A stretch of 64,000 nt of DNA, taken from positions 3,410,001-3,474,000 of the forward strand of contig NZ_CP058601.1 in assembly GCF_013402815.2 (NCBI RefSeq). The letters are read 5' to 3'. The notes below the pieces were generated by a model. It saw nothing but the letters and a program-made list of their open reading frames with translations, made no database searches and was not told where the DNA came from. The position numbers and the translations under genes were made by a program. Each line of letters starts with the position of its first letter. Position 1 is the first letter of the stretch. This DNA comes from Natrinema halophilum (GTDB lineage Archaea; Halobacteriota; Halobacteria; Halobacteriales; Natrialbaceae). Of the stretch, positions 1 through 8,855 are shown in pieces.

Positions 1-1217
1 GACCCCAGGGCGGCGAGGACGGTGCCGAAAACGAACGGTACCGCGAAGCCGAATCTGACCAGCACGCCCGAGGAAAGCGGACCGGCGGCGATTCCGTACC
101 CGAAGGCCATCGTAAGGACCGCCAGCTTCGAGCCGGATTCGCCCTCGCCGGCGAGATCACCGGCCAGTGCCAGCGACGGAGCGAATACCATCGCGGCGGC
201 GATACCCTGGAACAACCGGGCGAGAAACATCACCACCGAGGACGTGATGAACCCCTGAATGAGGGTCGTCGGGATCAGAAACACCATTCCTGCGACGATG
301 AACGGCCGACGTCCGTACAGGTCGCAGGCTCGACCGATCGGCGTCTGGAGCGTGACCTGGGCGATGATGAACGCGGCGAACTGGAGCCCGAACCAGGTTG
401 CGCCCTGTTCGAGTCGAGCGTTGACCTCCGGTTGAATGGTTGCAAAGAGCGCGATCGACGTCGCCATGAACAGCGACGCGACGCCGAGCGTGAAAACCGG
501 ATCGAGCAGGTTCGTCCCCGATCGATCGCGGATCGGAATCGAGAGATCAGCACCGGCGTTTGCGACCGTCGACTCGGAGTCGGAGACGAGCACCGTCACC
601 AGAACGTAGCTCGTCGTCGCCGTGATCGTGGCGATGTAGAAGGCGGCGTCGAAGCCCGAGATTGTCACTTTACCGGGGAGGGCGTATGGCCCGAGGTTGA
701 CGACCGCGCCAGCGACCGCCGGCCCGGCACCGAACCCGATCAGGCGAAACGTGTTGTAAACCCCCATGTTTCCGCCGCGGTCTCCCGCCGTCGCGAGTTC
801 GTTTACGAGCGCGACCGACGTCGGGATGATGAACGCGACGCTGACGCCTTGCAACCCGCGGACGACGAGCAGCGAGACGTACGTTTCCGCGAAGACGTAG
901 GCGGCGTTCGTTAGTGCGAGTCCGGCGAGCCCGACCAGAATAAACGGCTTCCGTCGGCCGAGTCGGTCGGACAGTCGGCCGGTAAACGGCTGAAAACTGC
1001 TGTTGAGAAAGCCAAATAGCGAGAGAATGAGGCCGATAATCGTCGAATCTCCGAGGCCGAACGCAGTCCCACCGACGGTGCCGCTTGTCACGTACAGCGG
1101 GATCACGATGATCAGAAACGAGTTGCCGATCCCGTCAGCCATTCGTGCCCCTGCCAGCGCGAGTACTCGTCGATCGACGGCGAACGGGGCGACAAGCCGA
1201 TCCACGACTCTCCGCAT
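1..1217 (-). CDS. MFS transporter, C-terminus cut by window edge
   Basis: Reading from the ATG at 1217 gives an open frame to the window edge with about ten hydrophobic segments. An MFS loop signature (GRLSDRLGRRKP) follows the second helix, and a second copy (TPIGRACDLYGRRP) opens the C-terminal half. This is a 12-helix major facilitator, probably a drug or metabolite exporter; the substrate cannot be told. It is transcribed away from the small gene at 1332, and the 1218-1331 gap holds an AT-rich TATA-like stretch (gattatagttttgaat) that could serve either side. The last part lies outside the window. Confidence 0.85.
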   Translation of the reverse strand, partial: MRRVVDRLVAPFAVDRRVLALAGARMADGIGNSFLIIVIPLYVTSGTVGGTAFGLGDSTIIGLILSLFGFLNSSFQPFTGRLSDRLGRRKPFILVGLAGLALTNAAYVFAETYVSLLVVRGLQGVSVAFIIPTSVALVNELATAGDRGGNMGVYNTFRLIGFGAGPAVAGAVVNLGPYALPGKVTISGFDAAFYIATITATTSYVLVTVLVSDSESTVANAGADLSIPIRDRSGTNLLDPVFTLGVASLFMATSIALFATIQPEVNARLEQGATWFGLQFAAFIIAQVTLQTPIGRACDLYGRRPFIVAGMVFLIPTTLIQGFITSSVVMFLARLFQGIAAAMVFAPSLALAGDLAGEGESGSKLAVLTMAFGYGIAAGPLSSGVLVRFGFAVPFVFGTVLAALG

Positions 1218-1331
1218 CTACCAAAGGTCCGTGGGCCCGTCCGATTATAGTTTTGAATCGAAATACTGTCGGGGATGATAGTCCGTAGCGGGGTCGAAGA
1301 ACTTGAAGCAGTTCGGCACCGTTTCTCGCTC

Positions 1332-1586
1332 GTGAGAGAAATCACACTCAGCCACATCAACAACGTCCTCGCCGACCTCGAGTATCCCGTCACGAACGAA
1401 CAGGCCGCCGCAGATCTCGAGGACGTCACTCTCTTGCTCGCTGACGGCCAGCGAAATCTGAGCACGCTGATCGAACAGAGCGAGAGCGATCGGTTCGAGT
1501 CGACTGACGATCTCGTGACGGAACTGCACAACGTACTCCCGCGAGAAGCCGTCGGTGAACCGTATCAGTCGGAGGGAGAGGGCTGA
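1332..1586 (+). CDS. DUF5789-like small haloarchaeal protein
   Basis: An 84-residue acidic protein with no membrane segment or signal. The order (Tyr-Pro near residue 17, a VTLLLADGQ strand, then the ending LPREAVGEPYQSEGEG) is what I recall of the haloarchaeal DUF5789 family. I chose the GTG at 1332 because the family-like part begins there with REITLSHI; an in-frame ATG at 1275 would add 19 residues that look unrelated. Function is unknown. It lies 75 bp before the transcription factor TFS. Confidence 0.65.
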   Translation: MREITLSHINNVLADLEYPVTNEQAAADLEDVTLLLADGQRNLSTLIEQSESDRFESTDDLVTELHNVLPREAVGEPYQSEGEG

Positions 1587-1661
1587 CTGTTTCGTCCGGT
1601 GACCGATCAACGATCCTAAACGGGTCCCTTAAGTCGTTCGACCTCCGTAACCCCGATACTA

Positions 1662-1970
1662 ATGGAATTTTGCGACGAGTGCGGTTCGATGATGAAAGCC
1701 GACGACGGCATCTGGGAGTGTGGAAGTTGCGGCTTTACGAAGCCCAAAGGCGATGTTTCGAAGTACACTCTCACCGAAGATCAGGAAGCCGGTGAGATCA
1801 TCGAGTCCTCCGAGGAGACGTCGCTGCCCGAGACCGACGCCATCTGCCCGGAGTGTGGCAACGACCGCGCCTACTGGTACATGCAACAGATCCGCTCGGC
1901 CGACGAGTCCGAGACGCGCTTCTTTATTTGCAGCGAGTGCGAGTACAAGTGGCGCGAGGACGACAACTAA
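1662..1970 (+). CDS. tfs: Transcription factor S (archaeal TFIIS-like cleavage factor)
   Basis: A 102-residue protein with two zinc ribbons: C4/C7/C20/C23 at the N-terminus (RPB9-like) and C62/C65/C90/C93 at the C-terminus (TFIIS-like). The acidic pair D81-E82 sits on the tip of the C-terminal ribbon, the residues that enter the RNA polymerase funnel and stimulate cleavage of backtracked transcripts. Length and layout match archaeal TFS. It probably has its own promoter. Confidence 0.93.
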   Translation: MEFCDECGSMMKADDGIWECGSCGFTKPKGDVSKYTLTEDQEAGEIIESSEETSLPETDAICPECGNDRAYWYMQQIRSADESETRFFICSECEYKWREDDN

Positions 1971-2182
1971 CGAAATTTTCCTGATTTCAGTGAGAAGTGC
2001 GCCGAGATTCTGGCACTACTACCGTGAGACTGCAACTTGAAAATTCAACTGGATATTTATTCCCGCTTTCGCTCCAAGCCCCTATATTTACTATAGAGAG
2101 ATAAAATAATATAACAGTTCGCCCCACATCAAATATTACCTATTCAAATAGCGATTAGTTATTGTCGAACAGTAGGTCACAT

Positions 2183-2926
2183 ATGAAAAGAAGAAAATTA
2201 ATCTCAAACGGGATTGCACTCACGGGGATTGGAAGTTTTTCTTCCAACAGTGCGGCGCAATCAAAGGAAGACTACCACAATGGTGATGCTGCTGGTGATC
2301 ATGATGTGGAATTCCTTGGGCTCACTCAGAAAGAGTTGTACTTCCGCTTAAACCAAAGCCGCGGAACGAAATTAAATATAGTAGATAGGGAAACAGGAAA
2401 GGTACGAGTCATAGACCAATCAACTGGTGATGAGGTATTCGGCTATAATCCAAACAGAGGAGAATTACACCAATCTAAAAAATATCCAAAACGAGTCACT
2501 ATAGCAGCGAATGCACCTACCGTAATAGAAAGAGTTGGTTTCGAAAAAACATATCTTGGCTCCTGTGCATTAGGTTGCATGCGACATACATGGAGTGTTT
2601 TATGCGTCGAATTGAACAAGTTTGCATCCACAGTCTCAAAAGCAGTCCTTGTTGGACAAGTGATAAAGGCAATGTTAAAAAAAGCTCCCAAATCAATATC
2701 GAAAATGCTGAAAGATGATTCTGTGGCAGATGCACTAGGTGCAGTGATCAGCGCTGCTGCGGGTAATGTTGTCACGTTTGGTATACTCCGATGGGATCAA
2801 AAAGTACCGTTTGTCCGTGATCAAAAGATGACGTCACAGAAATTTGGCATGACTTCGTGGAAGCCATCTCGGAATGCCGCTGCATTAACAACATATTTTG
2901 CCTACCCCTCACATGCTGGCTGTTGA
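2183..2926 (+). CDS. Exported low-GC protein, halocin-like candidate
   Basis: A 247-residue protein from the ATG at 2183 (an upstream start at 2162 is possible). It opens with KRRKLIS, a hydrophobic stretch and SSNSAAQS, a plausible Tat or Sec signal. The middle has a compact cysteine group (SCALGCMRHTWSVLC) followed by lysine-rich amphipathic segments and a hydrophobic ADALGAVISAAAG stretch; the last residue is Cys. Base composition is far more AT-rich than the neighbours and codon use differs, suggesting transfer. A two-helix membrane protein follows 53 bp downstream. I do not recognise the family; secreted halocin-like peptide precursor is inference from architecture only. Confidence 0.7.
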   Translation: MKRRKLISNGIALTGIGSFSSNSAAQSKEDYHNGDAAGDHDVEFLGLTQKELYFRLNQSRGTKLNIVDRETGKVRVIDQSTGDEVFGYNPNRGELHQSKKYPKRVTIAANAPTVIERVGFEKTYLGSCALGCMRHTWSVLCVELNKFASTVSKAVLVGQVIKAMLKKAPKSISKMLKDDSVADALGAVISAAAGNVVTFGILRWDQKVPFVRDQKMTSQKFGMTSWKPSRNAAALTTYFAYPSHAGC

Positions 2927-2979
2927 TGAATAAGGTGACTACGATAGAGAAATAAAATACTAAAAATGAAACTAATTTC

Positions 2980-3195
2980 ATGAGCAAGGTAGATGACAAC
3001 GGAAAAGATTTCTGGGACCGATTAAAACCACTTATGGGTGCCCCTTTTATAGCGGTGGTACTTGTTTACATAAATTCTACTGTCGTAAACCTATCCGTGA
3101 TCCAGATGGTCGTCTTGGCAGTTATTATCTCTGTTTCACTTCATGAGATCATACCGTCCGTAGTGAAGACGATTCGCGGGAAAAACAGCGCCTAA
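2980..3195 (+). CDS. Small two-helix membrane protein, possible immunity partner
   Basis: A 71-residue protein with a short charged N-terminus (DDNGKDFWDRLK), two hydrophobic helices (about residues 22-38 and 40-58) and a basic tail (KTIRGKNSA). It is AT-rich like the gene before it and lies 53 bp downstream on the same strand, so the two are probably co-transcribed. The layout, an exported peptide gene then a tiny membrane protein, recalls bacteriocin-immunity pairs, but no homology is visible to me. It converges on trmI with 13 bp between the stops. Confidence 0.65.
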   Translation: MSKVDDNGKDFWDRLKPLMGAPFIAVVLVYINSTVVNLSVIQMVVLAVIISVSLHEIIPSVVKTIRGKNSA

Positions 3196-3208
3196 ACCCG
3201 AATCACGC

Positions 3209-4000
3209 TTACTCGTTGCGGGCGATCGTCAGATACCCCGTGTGCCCCACAGGGGCCGTCGAGGGCCTCGAGCCCCGGTCGTCGAATTGCATCTCGCGCT
3301 GGATCGTTTCGCGAGTGGTGACGTTCGAGAGGCCGGCCTCCCGGGCCGCTGTCACGACTTCGCGGGTCGACTCGATGAATGGACTGTAGACAGCGACGAA
3401 GCCACCGTCGACGAGCAACGTCGGTGCGTAGTCGACGATCGACGGCGCGTCGCCGGTGTCGAGCGTGCACACGTCGAACGACGAGGGCTCGAGGCCGTCG
3501 AGGTCCTCGAGTACGTCGCCGGTTCGAACGTCGACGGCGTCGGCGACGCCGCCGAGGGCCATGTTCTCGCGGGCGACGTCGGCGAACTCGGGGTCGCGCT
3601 CGTAGGTCACCACCGATGCACCCGCGCGGGCCATCGACGCGGCGAGGACGCCCGTCCCGGTCCCGGCGTCGAGTACGCGGTCGCCGCGAGCGATTCCCGT
3701 TTCGCCGATCACCAGTCCGATGTCGCGGGGGACCATCGGCGCCCCCGTTCGCTCGAAGTGATGGAAGAGGTCCGGTCCTCGCAGGCGGCGGACGCGAAAC
3801 TCGTCGCCGAGATGCGTCTCGAGAGCATCGCCCGGCCGGACATCCTCGGGGACGTCGAGGACCCCGAGGTCCGTTCCCATTTCGTCGCCGGGTTCGACGA
3901 GGTACTCGCGGTCGCCGCGGACGAGCAGAACTGGACTGCGGTCGCCCTCGCCGGCGGTTTCCGCGGTGACTTCGTCGTCGGCGTCGTCGGGGTCGCTCAC
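3209..4000 (-). CDS. trmI: tRNA (adenine-N1)-methyltransferase TrmI
   Basis: A 263-residue Rossmann methyltransferase. An N-terminal beta domain is followed by the SAM-binding loop [14 protein letters not shown], an acidic residue after strand two (VVTYERD) and a later [10 protein letters not shown] segment, as in the archaeal TrmI family that makes m1A in the T-loop (positions 57/58). The C-terminal part is typical of the family. The start overlaps the end of nac by 4 bp, so the two are translationally coupled. The overlap of a ribosome-associated chaperone and a tRNA modifier fits a translation-linked operon. Confidence 0.88.
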   Translation of the reverse strand: MSDPDDADDEVTAETAGEGDRSPVLLVRGDREYLVEPGDEMGTDLGVLDVPEDVRPGDALETHLGDEFRVRRLRGPDLFHHFERTGAPMVPRDIGLVIGETGIARGDRVLDAGTGTGVLAASMARAGASVVTYERDPEFADVARENMALGGVADAVDVRTGDVLEDLDGLEPSSFDVCTLDTGDAPSIVDYAPTLLVDGGFVAVYSPFIESTREVVTAAREAGLSNVTTRETIQREMQFDDRGSRPSTAPVGHTGYLTIARNE

Positions 4001-4374
4001 TCGAGGGATTCGACGGCAGCGGCGAGGTCGCCGTCGTTGTCTTCCAGGGCCGTGCGGGCCTCCTCCTCGCTGACGTCGGCTCGCATGGCGACGATTTCGA
4101 CGTCGTCGTCGGGGATCGACGATTCGGCGTCGCTGCCAGCAGCGTCACTCCCGCCGACCGAACCGGCCTCGACTTCTTCCGGCGAGCCGATGACCTGGTA
4201 GGTTTCCTGACCGCGGGCGTCCATTTTGGTGACTTCTGCGTTGTTGAACACGAGGTCGTACTCTTCGGTGCGAATGATGACCTCTTCGGCGTCGATGTCC
4301 TCGACGTCGATCCCCATCTGTTCCATCATCTGTTCCATCTTGCGCGGGTTGAGTCCGCCACCTCCTCCGAACAT
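3997..4374 (-). CDS. nac: Nascent polypeptide-associated complex protein (archaeal NAC)
   Basis: About 125 residues from the ATG at 4374, giving the usual archaeal beginning [12 protein letters not shown]; an in-frame ATG three codons earlier at 4383 is also possible. A NAC beta-barrel domain ([16 protein letters not shown]...QETYQVIG) covers roughly residues 20-70. After an acidic linker there is a C-terminal UBA domain ([18 protein letters not shown]). It is expected to bind ribosomes near the exit tunnel and shield nascent chains. First gene of a two-gene unit with trmI. Confidence 0.93.
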   Translation of the reverse strand: MFGGGGGLNPRKMEQMMEQMGIDVEDIDAEEVIIRTEEYDLVFNNAEVTKMDARGQETYQVIGSPEEVEAGSVGGSDAAGSDAESSIPDDDVEIVAMRADVSEEEARTALEDNDGDLAAAVESLE

Positions 4375-4524
4375 ACTCGCCACGTCGCCACCGGCACCCT
4401 TTTACTTTGTCGTTCGGCCGACGCGACCCGTTACTGAACAGAAGGGACGGCCGAACGGATTCGATGACCGACGAGTACAACCTTCGCGTTCGTGTAGCGT
4501 GCTATCATTGCCGATGACCTCGAC

Positions 4525-5127
4525 GTGCGACTCGAGTGGCTCGAACTGAAAGATGAGCGACGGACGGGCTGGGTCTGTCGCGGGATCGAGAACTCGGAGT
4601 CGGTGGCGGCACACACGTGGGGGACCGCGACGCTGTGTCTCTTCTATGCGAATCGGGCCGAGGGGGCCGTCGACCGCGACCGGGCCGTTTCGATGGCGCT
4701 CGTCCACGATCTCGCCGAAGCCCGTACGGGAGATTTCGCGACTCGTGCAGACGAGGCGTCACAGCGGGTGTCCGCCGAGGAGAAAGCAGTCCTCGAGCGG
4801 GACGCGATCACCGACCTCCTCAGCCCGTTCGAAAGTCACGAGTGTGCACCCCAGTCGCTCTGGGCGGAGTACGAGGCCGGAGAAACGGCCACCGCTCAGT
4901 TCGTCAAAGTCATGGACCTGCTCGATAACTGCCTCCAGGCGCTGAAATACGAACTGGAGCATCGCTACGACGAGACCGAGACGAGCGATGCGGATTCGCG
5001 GTTCGAGAACCTCGACGAGTTTTTCGCCACGAGCGCTCCCCGCCTCCGGACGGCCACCGGAAACGCCCTGTTCGGGACGATCAAAGCGCGGTACGAGCGG
5101 GCGATCGGTCGGGACTGTCAGTTGTAG
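4525..5127 (+). CDS. HD-domain hydrolase, YfbR/HDDC2-like
   Basis: A 200-residue protein with the HD metal-site layout: H30 (AHTWGT), H61-D62 (VHDLAEARTGD) and a distal aspartate in VKVMDLLDN. This matches the YfbR/HDDC2 group, 5'-deoxynucleotidases. Start is GTG at 4525; the in-frame stop at 4495 and the absence of an ATG between leave little choice, though a non-canonical ATT is possible. The reaction is inferred from the fold; substrate is not shown. Divergent from nac, convergent with the PUA gene. Confidence 0.8.
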   Translation: MRLEWLELKDERRTGWVCRGIENSESVAAHTWGTATLCLFYANRAEGAVDRDRAVSMALVHDLAEARTGDFATRADEASQRVSAEEKAVLERDAITDLLSPFESHECAPQSLWAEYEAGETATAQFVKVMDLLDNCLQALKYELEHRYDETETSDADSRFENLDEFFATSAPRLRTATGNALFGTIKARYERAIGRDCQL

Positions 5128-5171
5128 CCGTCTCGTCATCGCCGTTTCAACCCTGCTCCGGCCCCGTTTCG

Positions 5172-5660
5172 TTACGAGTTCGCCGGTGCGCCCTCGCGGA
5201 CGTTCACCGCCATTCCCGTCTCGAAATCCAGGATCGCATCGGCCGCGAGTTGTGCCGTCCCGACCGCGAGCAACTCGCCGCGTTCGTGGATCACCAGTAC
5301 CTCGTCACCCGGTCGGATCTCCTCGCCGGCTTCGAGGACGAACTTCGCGAAGACGTTCTTTTCGTCGCGGACGAACGGCTCGCTCTCGTCGTCAACGACG
5401 ACGCGATAAGCCGGGGACGGGAGGCCGGCCTCGAGACGGCACCCCCCCTCGAGACCGAGGGTGAATCGCCCATCGGTGCCGAAGGAGACGATCCGGCCCG
5501 TTTCGGCGTGAATCTGTTGTGGCCGACCGGAGGTCGTCCGTTTGATCGTCAGTGATTCCGTCGGCGGGAACAGCGCTTCTCCCGCGCCTGTACCGAACTG
5601 GTAATCCGCGATAATCCGAAGTTCCGGCAGCCCCGCACTCCCGTCCGTTGGATCGCTCAT
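5172..5660 (-). CDS. PUA domain RNA-binding protein
   Basis: A 162-residue protein. The C-terminal half (about residues 80-158) is a PUA domain: VFAKFVLEAGEEIRPGDEVLVIHERGELLAVGTAQL followed in part by DAILDFETGMAVNVREGA. The N-terminal half (FPPTESLTIKRTTSGRPQQI) resembles the stand-alone archaeal PUA proteins related to archaeosine transglycosylase and pseudouridine synthase tails. There is no catalytic domain, so it is probably an RNA-binding accessory for tRNA or rRNA modification. Confidence 0.8.
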   Translation of the reverse strand: MSDPTDGSAGLPELRIIADYQFGTGAGEALFPPTESLTIKRTTSGRPQQIHAETGRIVSFGTDGRFTLGLEGGCRLEAGLPSPAYRVVVDDESEPFVRDEKNVFAKFVLEAGEEIRPGDEVLVIHERGELLAVGTAQLAADAILDFETGMAVNVREGAPANS

Positions 5661-5852
5661 CGGCCGAGATTAGCCCCGGTGGGTCGAAAGCCCTTCGACC
5701 TGACCGCGATAGACGTCGCTCTCGTCGTGGGTCCTGCGTTACGGGCCCACCGCGGCCGGATCGACGGAACTGCCACATCGTCCGGGCATTAATGTGGTGA
5801 TTATCCAGAGATAGTGACTGTTATACTAGTTGACTCGCAATTACCGTCAGCG

Positions 5853-6029
5853 ATGGACGTCACGCAAATCGGTCTCGGGGCCGCCTTGCTCGTTCTTGGC
5901 ACCCTAACGATCGCCGGCCCAGCTACTTTCGTCACGGGACCGTTCGTCTATCTCCTGTCGGGTGCGACGTTGCTCGTTACAGGATATGCGCTCGTGATCG
6001 GTCTCTGGCAGAACCGACGATCGAAGTAG
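5853..6029 (+). CDS. Small two-helix membrane protein
   Basis: 58 residues from the ATG at 5853, with two hydrophobic helices (residues 6-24 and 27-47) and a basic tail (WQNRRSK). A GTG at 5814 would extend it by 13 residues but sits within the likely promoter (tatccagagatag), so the internal ATG is preferred. No family recognised. It faces the NYN gene tail to tail. Confidence 0.6.
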   Translation: MDVTQIGLGAALLVLGTLTIAGPATFVTGPFVYLLSGATLLVTGYALVIGLWQNRRSK

Positions 6030-6102
6030 TGACGACCGGTGGAGGTAGCGGTTCCATTTCGGTCGCTGGCTCGGTCGAGCGCGGTCGTAAGAGACAGTCC
6101 GC

Positions 6103-6600
6103 CTAGAGGAGGAACGTTTCGTGGCGATCGCCGAGGTCGAGGAACGAATCGGCTTCGGCGATCAGTTCCTCTGCCGTCGAGGATTCGAACGCCATCACCT
6201 CGACGCGGACGCCTTCGTGACGCAGATGGGAACACAGCCGCGAAAAATCGCCGTCGCCTGTACAGAGTACGACCGTGTCGACGTGGTTTGCAAGCGTCAC
6301 TGCATCCAGGCTCATTCCGACGTCCCAGTCCGCCTTCTTCGTCCCGTCCGAAAATCGCTTGATGTCCTTGATCTTCGCTTCGAAGCCGATGTCGACCAGG
6401 GCCTCGAAGAAACTCTCCTCTTCCGGTGCCTCAGCGCGGATCACGTACGCGATCGCGCGGGTGAGCTGTCGATCCTGGACGGCCTTCTCGAGCAGAGACG
6501 AGTAGTCGATATTGCGGCTATGGATGCTCTGTGCGGTATGATAGAGATTCTGGGCGTCGACGAGGACGGCGACGCGCTGATCGGGATGGATTTCTGTCAC
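6103..6600 (-). CDS. NYN domain protein (LabA/DUF88, PIN-like)
   Basis: 165 residues from the GTG at 6600, giving TEIHPDQRVAVLVDAQN; an upstream in-frame start at 6669 would add residues that do not look conserved. Acidic residues of the NYN/PIN fold are visible: D in VLVDAQNLYH, D in KADWDVGMSLDA and the pair in LCTGDGDFSRL, spaced as in LabA-like NYN proteins. These are putative metal-dependent RNases; the RNA target is unknown. Complete, no signal or membrane segment. Confidence 0.85.
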   Translation of the reverse strand: MTEIHPDQRVAVLVDAQNLYHTAQSIHSRNIDYSSLLEKAVQDRQLTRAIAYVIRAEAPEEESFFEALVDIGFEAKIKDIKRFSDGTKKADWDVGMSLDAVTLANHVDTVVLCTGDGDFSRLCSHLRHEGVRVEVMAFESSTAEELIAEADSFLDLGDRHETFLL

Positions 6601-6686
6601 GTACGAGAACGTTAGGCGCGAACGTAAAAAATCGCGTCGGTTGATCGTGCCATCACCGGCGTTCGTCAACTCTCGCTCGATCCGCG

Positions 6687-7520
6687 TTACTCTCGAAGTT
6701 TCTCGATTCGCTTTTCGGTCGGCGGATGGGTCGACATGACCCGCTGGATGAGACTTCGATCGGCATTGAAGATACAGAGTGCGTTGACACCGCTGTCGTC
6801 GACGGCGGATTCACGGCCCTCGGCCCCAGCGGAGATCTTCTCGAGTGCGCGGGCGAGCGGATCGCCGCTCCCGATGTACTGGCGTGCATCGTCGTCGGCG
6901 ACGTACTCGCGGTACCGCGAGATGGCCATGACGAACAGCATGACGAGGAGGTTCGCCAGAATCGAAGCGACGTACGCGACGATGAATCCTCCCGGATTAT
7001 CGTCGCCGAGGAAGGCAACGATGAAGAACACGGCGTAGCTGACGACCGTGCCGATCGACTGGCCGAGCACCATCGTGATCGTATCACGGTTCTTCAGGTG
7101 GGCGAGTTCGTGGGCGATTACGCCCTCGAGTTCGTCGTCGTCGAGCAGATTGAGGAGTTCGACCGAAACGACGACGATACCAGCGCCTTTGCGACCAGTC
7201 GCGAAGGCATTTGGAACTCCCATCTCGGCGACCATCAACCGCGGTTTCTCCATGCCCATATCCTCACAGAGCGATTCCGTCATTCGATGAACATGGTCGA
7301 ACTGCGGGTCTTCGGGCATGTCCTGTGCGCCCGCGCTTCGAACCGCGAGCCACTTGCCGAGTTTGTACTGACCGGCCGGCAAGAGGACGATACTCAACAG
7401 GAGTATCGGTATCAGTGAAACGTTAAACGCCGCGGAGATGAACAGTGCTGTGGCCAGATACAGGCCGAAGAGGACGCTTCCGACGACTGCCATCCGCAGT
7501 TGTAGTCCGAGCTTATTCAT
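6687..7520 (-). CDS. htpX: HtpX family membrane zinc metalloprotease
   Basis: 277 residues. Two hydrophobic N-terminal helices (about 10-32 and 34-52) are followed by the M48 zinc site HELAH at 137-141, two further helices (about 150-200), then the third-ligand region SRYREYVADDDA and the family ending STHPPTEKRIEKL. HtpX cleaves misfolded membrane proteins with the active site facing the cytoplasm. Usual length for the family. Divergent from the dap genes. Confidence 0.93.
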   Translation of the reverse strand: MNKLGLQLRMAVVGSVLFGLYLATALFISAAFNVSLIPILLLSIVLLPAGQYKLGKWLAVRSAGAQDMPEDPQFDHVHRMTESLCEDMGMEKPRLMVAEMGVPNAFATGRKGAGIVVVSVELLNLLDDDELEGVIAHELAHLKNRDTITMVLGQSIGTVVSYAVFFIVAFLGDDNPGGFIVAYVASILANLLVMLFVMAISRYREYVADDDARQYIGSGDPLARALEKISAGAEGRESAVDDSGVNALCIFNADRSLIQRVMSTHPPTEKRIEKLRE

Positions 7521-7931
7521 ACCCGGCAGTAAGTCCCCTGTCGTTTAAAGTTCGTTGGAATAGACCGTAAGTAGAATCGGCCTGTATCGGGAACGGAACG
7601 CACGGGGTCACGGACTCCGTTTCCGACCGCGTACTCGGCGTTCTGTGCGAATTGGACCGAAGTCACAACTGATAAGTCAGTTCAGTCGAGTCTACGGCAT
7701 ATGCGCCGCGTCGCTCACTCGACTGTCGATTCCGTCGTGAGCGGCGGCCGCCCTCGTTTTCAGAAACGTAAACGCGCGTGAGAGCGCTCGTGGCGGGTCT
7801 GGCAAACCCGTCTCGGGCGCGGTTCGATCGCGCTCGACTGCGTTCGACCGATCTCCGACTACCCACCGATCGGAACCGATACATCCTACCGATTGGGGGC
7901 CAACACACGACCCAACGACATCACACTCACC
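7521..7931. other. Intergenic region between htpX and dapA
   Basis: About 410 bp without a convincing gene. Short open frames here lack ribosome sites and family features. It must hold the divergent promoters of htpX and the dap genes; the AT-poor sequence shows only weak TATA candidates (for example cgtttaaagttcg near 7540 for htpX). I see no hairpin or repeat of note. Confidence 0.5.
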
Positions 7932-8855
7932 ATGACAGCAATCGACCTTTCGGGCGTCTTTCCGGCGATGTGTACGCCCTTCGACGAGAACGAACGGATC
8001 GACTTCGAAACGCTTCAGACCGACGCTCAGCGGCTCGAGGCCGCGGGCGTCGACGGGCTCGTCCCCGTCGGCTCGACCGGCGAGTCCGCGACCCTGTCCC
8101 ACGACGAACACGTTCGCGTCGTCGAGGCGGTCATCGAGGCCGTCGACGACGTGCCCGTCATCGCGGGGACCGGTTCGAACAACACCCGCGAAGCACTCGA
8201 GCTCTCCGAGCGCGCCGCCGAAGCGGGCGCGGACGGCCTCCTGCTCATTTCACCGTACTATAACAAGCCCGAACAGCGCGGACTGGTCGAGCACTTCCGA
8301 ACGATCGCTGACGCTGTTGACCTCCCGCAGATCGTCTACAACGTCCCCTCGCGGACGGGTCGCAACATCGAGCCAGACACCGCCGTCGAACTCTCGAGCC
8401 ACGAGAACATCGCGGGATTCAAGGCCGCAAGCGGGGATCTGGGCCAGATCGGCGAGATCGCCGAGCGAACGACCGACGAGGACTTCGCCGTCCTCTCGGG
8501 CGACGACGCGCTCACCCTGCCCGTCATCTCGGTCGGCGGGACCGGAACGATCAGCGTCGCCGCCAACATCGAACCCGAACTGACGTGCGCGATGGTCGGC
8601 GCGGCGCTGGACGGCGACTACGAGCGCGCCCGGCAACTCCACCACGAGCTCGGCCCGCTGTTCCGCGAGCTCTTCGTCGAGACCAACCCGATTCCGGTCA
8701 AGGAGGCGATGGAAATCCGCGGCTACGGACCCGCTCGAATGCGGTCGCCGCTAACTCGGCTCTCCGAGGAGTACCGCGACGAACTCGAGGCAGTGCTCGC
8801 GGACGTAGAGCGCGACGCGACCGCGGTCGTCGATGCGTCGGAGGGTGATCGATGA
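7932..8855 (+). CDS. dapA: 4-hydroxy-tetrahydrodipicolinate synthase
   Basis: 307 residues from the ATG at 7932 (the frame is open further upstream, but family proteins begin with this TAIDLSGVFPAM segment). A TIM barrel with the Schiff-base lysine K164 in AGFKAASGD, Y136 in IVYNVPSRTG, and GSTGES at 47-52. It condenses pyruvate with aspartate semialdehyde, the first committed step to diaminopimelate and lysine. First gene of a lysine operon; its end overlaps dapB by 4 bp. Confidence 0.93.
   Translation: MTAIDLSGVFPAMCTPFDENERIDFETLQTDAQRLEAAGVDGLVPVGSTGESATLSHDEHVRVVEAVIEAVDDVPVIAGTGSNNTREALELSERAAEAGADGLLLISPYYNKPEQRGLVEHFRTIADAVDLPQIVYNVPSRTGRNIEPDTAVELSSHENIAGFKAASGDLGQIGEIAERTTDEDFAVLSGDDALTLPVISVGGTGTISVAANIEPELTCAMVGAALDGDYERARQLHHELGPLFRELFVETNPIPVKEAMEIRGYGPARMRSPLTRLSEEYRDELEAVLADVERDATAVVDASEGDR

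Noticed and set aside
2183-2926. Calling the exported protein halocin C8
   Set aside because: Halocin C8 has about ten cysteines in a short mature peptide; here there are four with different spacing.
3192-4201. Long overlapping frames on both strands around trmI and nac
   Set aside because: Arginine-rich shadows of the two recognised genes.
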